A stretch of DNA of 15,780 nt from an uncultured Collinsella sp. Its GTDB lineage: Bacteria > Actinomycetota > Coriobacteriia > Coriobacteriales > Coriobacteriaceae. A program made the position numbers and the translations under genes. The notes beneath the pieces were generated by a model. That model ran no database searches. It was not told where the DNA came from and saw nothing but the letters and a program-made list of their open reading frames with translations. The DNA lies in contig CABUUD010000036.1 in the NCBI GenBank assembly GCA_902494585.1, forward strand, positions 1-15,780, given 5' to 3'. Shown here piece by piece: positions 6,711-12,066 of this stretch (position 1 is the first letter of the stretch; each line of letters opens with the position of its first letter).

Positions 6711-6806
6711 ATGCCGCGGCTGTATAAGGAGTGGGGCCTACGAGACGCGCTCGATGCATTTGCGGCGCATGGGCTGTCGCTACAAGGCGCTTTATCGACT
6801 CTATGA
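6711..6806 (+). CDS. Possible 31-residue short ORF
   Basis: An ATG 6 nt after GGAG (6701-6704) opens 31 codons ending at TGA 6804-6806. The product begins MPRLYKEWGLRDAL and ends LSTL, and could form one amphipathic helix. Third positions are moderately GC-rich. It may be a small protein, a relic of a longer gene or chance. I do not recognise a family. Confidence 0.2.
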   Translation: MPRLYKEWGLRDALDAFAAHGLSLQGALSTL

Positions 6807-6853
6807 GCTCGCATATAGTCCGTTAATGAATGGCGGGGCGTTGAGTGCGGTGT

Positions 6854-8236
6854 TTAGCGGGCTGTCGCTTTGGTTTGGGCGGTGCGATAGGTGCGTGCCG
6901 GGTGGCAGAGTAGCACCGCCACGACCATAAAGAATGCCGTGGTGCCCAGGCTGATGGGATAGACCATCATGATGTTCGCAAAGGTGCGGAAGTGCGGGAA
7001 CACGCAGAACACCCAATAGAAGCGAATGCCGCAGACGCAGATCATGGTGATGAGGGCGGGCATGAGCGAGATACCGAAGCCGCGCAGGTAGCCGGACATG
7101 TTTTCGTAGAACATGCTAAAGGCGTACGCCGGGAAGATCGAGCACACGCGGATATAGCCGATCGAGACGATGTTGGGATCGCTGTTGAACAGCGACAAGA
7201 TCTCGCGCCCCAGGCCGACAATAACGACAATCGTGGTGAGTGCAACGATACCGCCTTCGATCAGGCAGACCTTGAGCGTTTTGGTGCACCGGTCGATCTG
7301 GCGGGCACCGTGGTTTTGTCCCACAAAGGTGGTGCAGGCTTGGCTAAAGCTATTGAGCAGGTTGTAGCATACGTACTCCAGGCTCATGGCGGCACTCGAC
7401 GCCGCCATGACCTCGGTGCCCAGGCTGTTGATGGCGGACTGGATGATGATGTTGGCGACGGCAAAGACGGCGCTTTGGATGCCGGCGGGCAGGCCGATCT
7501 TGATGATGCGCTTGAGGGCGACGGGGTCGATAGCCAGGTCGCGCGGGGTGACACGGACGACGGAGTTAGTCTTGAGCAGGCGGATAAAGAGCGTAGCGGC
7601 ACTGACGGTGTAGGCGATGGCGGTGGCGATGGCGACGCCCGCGACGCCCCAGTGGAGTACGGGGACAAAGATGAGGTCCAGGCCAATGTTGAGGACGGTG
7701 GACACGGCAAGCGCCTGCAGCGGCATGCGGGTGATGCCGACGGAGCGGAAGATCGCGGCCTCAAAGTTGTAGAGCAAGATCGAGGGCATGCTGAGCAAAA
7801 AGACGCGCAGGTAGAGCGAAGCGAGCGGCATGGTTTCGGCGGGAACGTTGAGCGCGGCGAGCATGGGCTCGGCAAAGATCTCGCCCAGTGCGATGACGAC
7901 AAAGCCCACGAGCGCCATTAAAATCGAGGTATGGACGGCGCGTTTGACCATGTTCTGATCGTTTCGGCCGATAGCGTTGGCGATGACCACGTTGGAGCCA
8001 AGTGACATGCCAATAAACAGATTGAGCATAAGACTGGTAAGCGGAACATTGGAGCCGACCGCCGCCATGGCGAGGGTTCCCTGGTCGCCCGAGAAGTTAC
8101 CGATGATGACCGTGGCGATGAGGTTCGACAGCTGCTCCAAGATGCTCGTGGCGGCCACGGGGAAGGCGAACAGGGGAATATTGCGCCACAGCGAGCCGGT
8201 GGTCATGTCAATGTGCTTAGATGCGGTGTCAGCCAT
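6854..8236 (-). CDS. MATE-family efflux transporter
   Basis: A 460-residue multidrug/toxin extrusion antiporter that uses Na+ or H+ to export cationic compounds across the membrane. The length and twelve hydrophobic segments fit the family. The N-terminal IPLFAFPVAATSILEQLSNL region (20-39) and the NVVIANAIGRND motif after helix 3 (82-93) are typical, and the two halves are related as expected, with the second beginning around residue 240 (RIIKIGLPAGIQSAVFAV). It diverges from rlmA, and the 178-bp gap between them holds a strong inverted repeat. A stretch almost identical to an arm of the 55-bp repeat sits 4 nt before the start codon where the ribosome site should be; GAGAG is the only candidate. 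Substrates cannot be predicted. Confidence 0.93.
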   Translation of the reverse strand: MADTASKHIDMTTGSLWRNIPLFAFPVAATSILEQLSNLIATVIIGNFSGDQGTLAMAAVGSNVPLTSLMLNLFIGMSLGSNVVIANAIGRNDQNMVKRAVHTSILMALVGFVVIALGEIFAEPMLAALNVPAETMPLASLYLRVFLLSMPSILLYNFEAAIFRSVGITRMPLQALAVSTVLNIGLDLIFVPVLHWGVAGVAIATAIAYTVSAATLFIRLLKTNSVVRVTPRDLAIDPVALKRIIKIGLPAGIQSAVFAVANIIIQSAINSLGTEVMAASSAAMSLEYVCYNLLNSFSQACTTFVGQNHGARQIDRCTKTLKVCLIEGGIVALTTIVVIVGLGREILSLFNSDPNIVSIGYIRVCSIFPAYAFSMFYENMSGYLRGFGISLMPALITMICVCGIRFYWVFCVFPHFRTFANIMMVYPISLGTTAFFMVVAVLLCHPARTYRTAQTKATAR

Positions 8237-8240
8237 ACGC

Positions 8241-8256
8241 TCTCAATCTCTAACAT
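8241..8256. repeat. Single arm of the 55-bp repeat family at the MATE start
   Basis: TCTCAATCTCTAACAT matches 15 of 16 bases of the repeat arm at 2491-2506. No second arm is found nearby. On the minus strand it lies immediately ahead of the MATE start codon and overlaps its ribosome-binding region. Confidence 0.5.
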
Positions 8257-8300
8257 GCTATTTCGTGCTCATTTGCGCAGACGATGATACTCCTAATCGA

Positions 8301-8358
8301 CTAGTCGTTGGGGACGTTCTTAAACGACTAGTCATTCAAGAACGTCCCCAATGACTAG
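8301..8358. repeat. Inverted repeat with 21-bp arms in the MATE/rlmA divergent region
   Basis: CTAGTCGTTGGGGACGTTCTT (8301-8321, written here as arm one: CTAGTCGTTGGGG then ACGTTCTT) pairs with 8338-8358 with only one G-T wobble across a 16-nt spacer. GACTAGTC occurs at 8299-8306, again in the spacer at 8326-8333, and GACTAG at 8353-8358, giving three copies about 27 bp apart. It may be a mobile REP-like hairpin or a multi-site operator for the two divergent genes. Confidence 0.75.
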
Positions 8359-8414
8359 GTGGGGAAGGCGTGCGACAATGGTGGGCGTTGTGTTGTTCGC
8401 GCTAAGGAGTTGCC

Positions 8415-9230
8415 ATGTTGTTGTGTCCCGTTTGCCATGAGCCGTTGGTGGACGACGAGCGCGGTGCTGTATGCGCGGGCGGACACCGGTTTGACCGCGC
8501 GCGCGAGGGCTATCTGTATCTACTGCGTTCGTCCAAGAGCGGCGACTCTATGGGAGATCCCAAGTCGCAGGCACGCAGCCGTCGTGACTTTCTAAACCGT
8601 GGCTACTATGCGCCGTTGCGCGATGCAACGGTCGATCTGGTACGCGAGCGGGCGGCTGGGCACGCTGCGTCTGCGAACGGCCCCATGACGTTGCTCGATA
8701 TTTGCTGTGGAGAGGGCTACTACACGAGCGCCATGGGTGCGGTGCCGGGCGTGGATGCCTACGGCTTTGATCTGGGCAAAGAAATGGTACGCCTGGCCGC
8801 CAAGCGTGGCGGTGCGACCTATTTCGTGGCCAACATGAAGGACATCCCCGTGGCCGATGGCGCCTTCGATATGGTGACCGAGCTCTTCGCTCCCTTTAAC
8901 GAGCGCGAGTTTGCCCGCGTACTGGCGCCGAAGGGCTCGCTCTATACCGTGGTGCCAGGCGCCCGTCATCTGTTTGGGCTCAAGGAGGTGCTCTACGACA
9001 CGCCATATCTTAATGACGAGAAGCTGCCGCAGACCACCGAACTCGAGTTGGTCGGAACGCGGCGGGTGTTTACGAGCATTACGCTCCAGACCCAGGCCGA
9101 CATCGAGGCGGTGTTCCAGATGACGCCGTACTACTACCGCACGCGCCCTGCCGACAAAGAGCGTCTGGCACATTTGGACACCCTTCAAACCGACATCGAC
9201 TTCATCATCGCCGAGTACCGCCACTGCTAG
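8415..9230 (+). CDS. rlmA: 23S rRNA (guanine-N1)-methyltransferase, RlmA family
   Basis: SAM-dependent methylation of a guanine in helix 35 of 23S rRNA (G745 for the Gram-negative form, G748 for the RlmA-II/TlrB form usual in Gram-positives). The 271-residue length fits. The N-terminal zinc finger uses Cys4, Cys7, Cys20 and His24, followed by EGYLYLL (31-37) and a Gly-Asp (GDP) segment at about 47-49. The SAM site is LLDICCGEGYYT (93-104), with an acidic strand end at GFDLG (117-121). The tail MTPYYYRTRP is family-typical. AAGGAG precedes the ATG. RlmA-II methylation can contribute to tylosin-type macrolide resistance, which makes the divergent MATE exporter a notable neighbour, but no functional link is shown. 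Confidence 0.86.
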   Translation: MLLCPVCHEPLVDDERGAVCAGGHRFDRAREGYLYLLRSSKSGDSMGDPKSQARSRRDFLNRGYYAPLRDATVDLVRERAAGHAASANGPMTLLDICCGEGYYTSAMGAVPGVDAYGFDLGKEMVRLAAKRGGATYFVANMKDIPVADGAFDMVTELFAPFNEREFARVLAPKGSLYTVVPGARHLFGLKEVLYDTPYLNDEKLPQTTELELVGTRRVFTSITLQTQADIEAVFQMTPYYYRTRPADKERLAHLDTLQTDIDFIIAEYRHC

Positions 9231-9231
9231 C

Positions 9232-9268
9232 AACCTGCCAAAAAGGGACAGGTTTATTTTGGCAGGTT
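9232..9268 (+). repeat. Hairpin at the rlmA 3' end, AAAGGGACAG family
   Basis: AACCTGCCAAAA (9232-9243) pairs perfectly with TTTTGGCAGGTT (9257-9268) over a 13-nt loop containing GGGACAGG. It begins one base after the rlmA stop. It shares the 10-mer AAAGGGACAG with the hairpin at 14069-14091. It may add to termination or be a REP-like repeat. Confidence 0.65.
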
Positions 9269-9287
9269 TTATCTGGGCAAACGTAAG

Positions 9288-9323
9288 GGGCCGACCGCGT
9301 TGCTACGCGATCGGCCCTTTTTT
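9288..9323 (+). terminator. Rho-independent terminator of rlmA
   Basis: GGGCCGA (9288-9294) and CGCG (9296-9299) pair with CGCG (9306-9309) and TCGGCCC (9311-9317), with one mismatch and a 6-nt loop. Six T follow (9318-9323). Confidence 0.92.
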
Positions 9324-9358
9324 GCTGCTTGATAGCAGGGGTTATGAGAAGTGGGCGC

Positions 9359-9763
9359 TTACAGGCGGTCCTTGTTCTCGACCTTAACGGCGTGTGCCTG
9401 CTGAACGAAGAACAGGTCGTAGACCACGATGACAAAGGCCCCAATATTGAGGGCGCTGCCGCCCAGCGCAGGAAGAGTAAGCACGGCCTGGGCGAGCGTG
9501 GCGGCTGCGGCAACAATACCGAGCTTAAACGCGCCGTCTACTTGCGAAGGCTTGTTGGCACCCTTGATGCCCGCAACGCCCGCGGCAAGGTCGACGAGGC
9601 CCTTGGCGATAATCACGACCGCGGCGAGCATGGCGTTTGGGCCGAATGTGGAATAATCGAGGTTGTTCGTGGCAATGCCGACGCCGGCGATGACGAGGTC
9701 GGAGATGCCCCGAATTAAGTAGATGAGGGCAAGGATTTTGAGTGTCTTGCGCGCGAAGCTCAT
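9359..9763 (-). CDS. Small four-helix membrane protein, function unknown
   Basis: The preferred start, ATG 9763, has AAAGGA a few bases upstream and gives 134 residues beginning MSFARKTLK; the in-frame extension to 9922 looks non-coding. Four hydrophobic segments are visible: LALIYLIRGISDLVIAGVG, AMLAAVVIIAKGLVDLAAG, KLGIVAAAATLAQAVLTLPA and NIGAFVIVVYDLFFVQQA. The N-terminus and loops are basic and the C-terminus ends in a charged KVENKDRL. No catalytic motif is present and I cannot assign a family. It is a stand-alone gene converging on rlmA. Confidence 0.75.
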   Translation of the reverse strand: MSFARKTLKILALIYLIRGISDLVIAGVGIATNNLDYSTFGPNAMLAAVVIIAKGLVDLAAGVAGIKGANKPSQVDGAFKLGIVAAAATLAQAVLTLPALGGSALNIGAFVIVVYDLFFVQQAHAVKVENKDRL

Positions 9764-9831
9764 GGGTAGTCCTTTCGATGCGGGCGCTGCCAGGCTGGCG
9801 CGTCCCATATGCTGCACATATCGTGAAACAC

Positions 9832-9837
9832 ATTGTA
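9832..9837 (-). promoter_or_regulatory. Candidate -10 box of the small membrane protein gene
   Basis: The minus strand reads TACAAT, which would give a leader of about 60 nt before ATG 9763. There is no convincing -35. Confidence 0.3.
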
Positions 9838-9992
9838 GTTCACTGTGACTGCGTGTGTGTTGGAAAGCGCTTCTCGCCTGTGCAGAGCAATCTTTCAAAA
9901 AAGAAAGCCAGCTGTAAGCCAAATCGATGGCAGCTCCCGTGCGGCGCTGCGATGATAGGGCCGTAACAAGGAGCTGGTCTCAAGGAGGAGCC

Positions 9993-10136
9993 ATGATATA
10001 TGGAGCCAAGCAAGTGCGTGAGCCGCGATCATTGGGAAGGCGCATGAGTGATTCCGTGATTGCTGCCGTGTGCACGGGATTGATGGCGGTGCTTTGCATT
10101 GGGATGCTGTGGACCATGTCGCATGTGGGACAATAG
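9993..10136 (+). CDS. 47-residue single-pass membrane protein
   Basis: A strong AAGGAGG ribosome site (9982-9988) sits just before ATG 9993, which opens 47 codons to TAG 10134. The first 20 residues are basic (several Arg and Lys) and the next 22 form one hydrophobic helix (SVIAAVCTGLMAVLCIGMLW), ending in a short MSHVGQ tail. By the positive-inside rule the N-terminus should be cytoplasmic. It lies 63 nt before rsmJ and may share its transcript. No known family is recognised. An in-frame upstream ATG at 9927 lacks a ribosome site. Confidence 0.55.
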   Translation: MIYGAKQVREPRSLGRRMSDSVIAAVCTGLMAVLCIGMLWTMSHVGQ

Positions 10137-10199
10137 CGGACGGTTGGGTGCTGGCATAAACGGCGCTCACGTATCCGTTTTGCTTGCTAAGGAGTGTCC

Positions 10200-10904
10200 A
10201 TGGGCGTCGTCGATCCCTTTTCTGTTGCTCGGGCCGTGGGGCTTGAGCTGACCGGGAAGCCCGAGGGCCTCACGCTCACCGACGGCACGATGGAGCTACG
10301 TGCCGATTTTGACCGCATGCTTCCGCGGCTCAAGCAGGGCCGCCTGCAGCAAGAGCTGCTGGTGAAGGCCGCGCGTGCAAAGGGCATCGAACAACCATGG
10401 GCGATTGATGCCACGGCGGGCTTTGGCGAGGATTCGCTGCTGTTGGCAGCCGCGGGCTTTACCGTCGATCTGTACGAGCAGGACTGCGTGATCGCGGCGC
10501 TCCTCAAGGATGCCCTGGATCGCGCGGCAGATGATCCGGCGCTTGCGGCTGCCGTGTCGCGCATGCGCTTACATGCGGGCGAGGACAGCATTGCCGGCCT
10601 TCGCCATGTAGCCGAGCTGATCGGGCAGGGCGAGCTCGCGGCTCCCGACGTGGTATATCTGGACCCCATGTTTCCCGAGCGCACCAAGAGCGCGGCGGTG
10701 AAAAAGAAGTTCCAACTCTTGCATCATCTGGAACAGCCATGTGCCGATGAGGAGGCGCTGGTCGAAGCTGCGCTCGCGGTGCGGCCGCGCAAGGTCGTTA
10801 TCAAGCGGCCGGTGAAGGGGCCGCTGCTTGCCGGCGTTAAGCCGAGCTATCAACTTACGGGCAAGGCCGTCCGCTACGATGTGTTGGTGCCGCCGCGCCC
10901 GTAG
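10200..10904 (+). CDS. rsmJ: 16S rRNA (guanine-N2)-methyltransferase, RsmJ-like
   Basis: A SAM-dependent methyltransferase resembling RsmJ, which makes m2G1516 in E. coli 16S rRNA. The product has 234 residues, close to the family length of about 250. The SAM-binding loop is DATAGFGEDSLLLA (70-83), and the acidic end of strand 2 lies at YEQD (92-95). The catalytic and substrate motif LDPMFPERTKSA (154-165) is the RsmJ hallmark, followed by a VVIKRP strand (199-204). ATG 10200 is chosen over the GTG at 10194, which overlaps the AAGGAG ribosome site (10189-10194). It follows the small membrane protein gene on the same strand. Confidence 0.86.
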   Translation: MGVVDPFSVARAVGLELTGKPEGLTLTDGTMELRADFDRMLPRLKQGRLQQELLVKAARAKGIEQPWAIDATAGFGEDSLLLAAAGFTVDLYEQDCVIAALLKDALDRAADDPALAAAVSRMRLHAGEDSIAGLRHVAELIGQGELAAPDVVYLDPMFPERTKSAAVKKKFQLLHHLEQPCADEEALVEAALAVRPRKVVIKRPVKGPLLAGVKPSYQLTGKAVRYDVLVPPRP

Positions 10905-10950
10905 CTTGCGCGATAACCGGCGCTCCGTCAACGCCGTGCCGATGCAGTGC

Positions 10951-11253
10951 CTATTTCCAAGGGTGCGACGTCAGGTGCCAGCCGCCGCAGTATTCGCATT
11001 TGTAGCAGGCTAAGCCGCGCCGCCCGCGGTTTTCGCAGTCGGCCATAACGGCCTCGGCCTCGGCGCGCGTGTCGTAACGGTTTTTGCGTTCGCACGACTT
11101 GTAGCGCCAGGCTTCATCGCGCTCGGCGTTCAGGGCATCGCGGCGCTCGTCTTCGCGCGCAAACAGGTCGCTCATATCGCCGCCGGTGGCAGCGCCCAAA
11201 AACTCGCTTTTGGCCTTTGACCAGGCGGCTCGCTTTTTGCTCCCCATCTGCAT
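10951..11253 (-). CDS. Small Cys/His (zinc-ribbon-like) protein, function unknown
   Basis: A 100-residue hydrophilic protein. The first half is rich in charged residues and probably helical (about 28-52). A single Cys (54) precedes a basic KNRYDTRAEAE stretch. The C-terminus CYKCEYCGGWHLTSH (83-97) offers Cys83, Cys86, Cys89, His93 and His97 as metal ligands, and the C-x2-C-GGWHLT pattern recurs in small phage and bacterial proteins. ATG 11253 has GGAGAGG (11260-11266 on the minus strand) a few bases upstream; an earlier TTG at 11268 or the ATG at 11247 are possible. It diverges from the GNAT gene across a symmetric palindrome. Nucleic-acid binding is only a guess. Confidence 0.7.
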   Translation of the reverse strand: MQMGSKKRAAWSKAKSEFLGAATGGDMSDLFAREDERRDALNAERDEAWRYKSCERKNRYDTRAEAEAVMADCENRGRRGLACYKCEYCGGWHLTSHPWK

Positions 11254-11271
11254 CGCGCCCCTCTCCAAACG

Positions 11272-11303
11272 TTGGTATCATTGCTCAATCAAAGTGATAC
11301 CAA
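11272..11303. promoter_or_regulatory. Palindromic site between divergent genes
   Basis: TTGGTATCA (11272-11280) and TGATACCAA (11295-11303) are perfect inverted repeats with a 14-bp spacer. The site is centred almost exactly between the two start codons. Each strand also reads TTGGTA-N17-TGATAC, a weak promoter-like pair. It probably regulates both divergent genes, but no cognate regulator is encoded nearby. Confidence 0.5.
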
Positions 11304-11324
11304 TAAACGTGAGGTCGCCGCGTG

Positions 11325-11813
11325 ATGATCAGAAAAACCCTCGATACCGACATTCCCGCTGTTATGGCTATCTATGACACGGCCCGCGCCTTTATGCGCG
11401 CGCATGGCAACGCCACGCAGTGGCCCGAGGGCACGCCTTCGGCCGAGCAGCTGGCTGCCGATATTGCCGCCGGTGGCAGCTACGTGTGCGAAGTCGACGG
11501 TCGCGTGGTGGCGACGTTTGCCTTTTTACCGGGCCCGGACGAGTGCTATGACGTAATTGAAGACGGCCAATGGCGTAGCGACACTCCGTACGCCGTGCTG
11601 CACCGTGTGGCATCCGACGGCACCGTGCACGGTATCGCGGCCGCGATGTTTGCCTTTGCCAAGGAGCGTGCCGATCACCTGCGCATCGACACGCATCAGG
11701 ACAACCTGCCCATGCAGGGCGCGAGCATCAAGGCGGGGTTCGAGCGCGCCGGCGTCGTGCATGTGTCGGACGGCACGCCGCGTGTTGCGTTTGACTGGCT
11801 GCGCGAGGCATAA
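11325..11813 (+). CDS. GNAT-family N-acetyltransferase
   Basis: A 162-residue single-domain acetyltransferase that would transfer an acetyl group from acetyl-CoA to an amine. The fold is visible as an N-terminal IRKTLDTDIPAVMAIYDTAR (3-22), the strand EVDGRVVATFAFL, the acetyl-CoA loop region DGTVHGIAAAMFAFAKE, and the C-terminal LRIDTHQDNLPMQ segment with a Gly-Phe pair (KAGFERAG) typical of the family. GTG 11322 immediately precedes ATG 11325 and either may be used; GAGG at 11311-11314 gives spacings of 7 and 10 nt. The substrate is unknown. It diverges from the small Cys/His protein gene. Confidence 0.85.
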   Translation: MIRKTLDTDIPAVMAIYDTARAFMRAHGNATQWPEGTPSAEQLAADIAAGGSYVCEVDGRVVATFAFLPGPDECYDVIEDGQWRSDTPYAVLHRVASDGTVHGIAAAMFAFAKERADHLRIDTHQDNLPMQGASIKAGFERAGVVHVSDGTPRVAFDWLREA

Positions 11814-11840
11814 GAGCGAGGACGCGTATCAATAATTCGC

Positions 11841-11879
11841 GCGAGCGAAAATGGCCCCGGTGGGGCTATTTTCGCTCGC
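11841..11879 (+). terminator. Long hairpin after the GNAT gene, possible terminator
   Basis: 11841-11858 (GCGAGCGAAAATGGCCCC) pairs with 11862-11879 with a single mismatch, leaving a 3-nt loop, an 18-bp stem. The sequence after it (TGAGCTGTTTTGC) has only a delayed four-T run. It may terminate the GNAT transcript or be a stable intergenic structure. Confidence 0.6.
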
Positions 11880-11925
11880 TGAGCTGTTTTGCAAGCCGGC
11901 TTTCGCAAGGCGCGAACCTACGAAA

Positions 11926-11951
11926 ATCGCCGCGCGGCAACGCGGGGCGAT
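11926..11951 (+). other. Second hairpin with a GCAA tetraloop
   Basis: ATCGCC (11926-11931) pairs with GGCGAT (11946-11951), then after one G-G mismatch CGCG pairs with CGCG around a GCAA loop of the GNRA type. It lies in the roughly 250-nt gap before the TetM-like gene but upstream of the likely -10 box, so whether it is in that leader is uncertain. The rest of the gap shows no gene. Confidence 0.5.
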
Positions 11952-11977
11952 GAGCTCGGTCGGGGGATAGGGCCCGC

Positions 11978-12006
11978 TTCGCCCGCCGGCCCGTAAATTG
12001 TATCAT
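11978..12006 (+). promoter_or_regulatory. Candidate promoter of the TetM-like gene
   Basis: TATCAT (12001-12006) resembles a -10 box, with a poor -35 (TTCGCC, 11978-11983) at 17-nt spacing. The start would be near 12012, giving a leader of about 55 nt. Confidence 0.35.
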
Positions 12007-12066
12007 CCAGTGTGGAACGAGGACGCCCGTTGCCGCGTGCGATGGGCTTGTAATAAGAGGAGAGCC

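Noticed and set aside
6529..6930. A 133-residue plus-strand frame across the ung start and MATE end
   Set aside because: It overlaps the 5' part of ung and the 3' part of the MATE gene antisense and has no ribosome site at its start.
6992..7921. A 309-residue Asp/Gly-rich frame opposite the MATE gene
   Set aside because: Its composition mirrors the antisense of a membrane protein, and it has no recognisable domain.
11998..12066. Upstream extension of the TetM-like protein
   Set aside because: The added residues do not resemble the family N-terminus and include the likely -10 region; the ATG at 12067 has a strong ribosome site.
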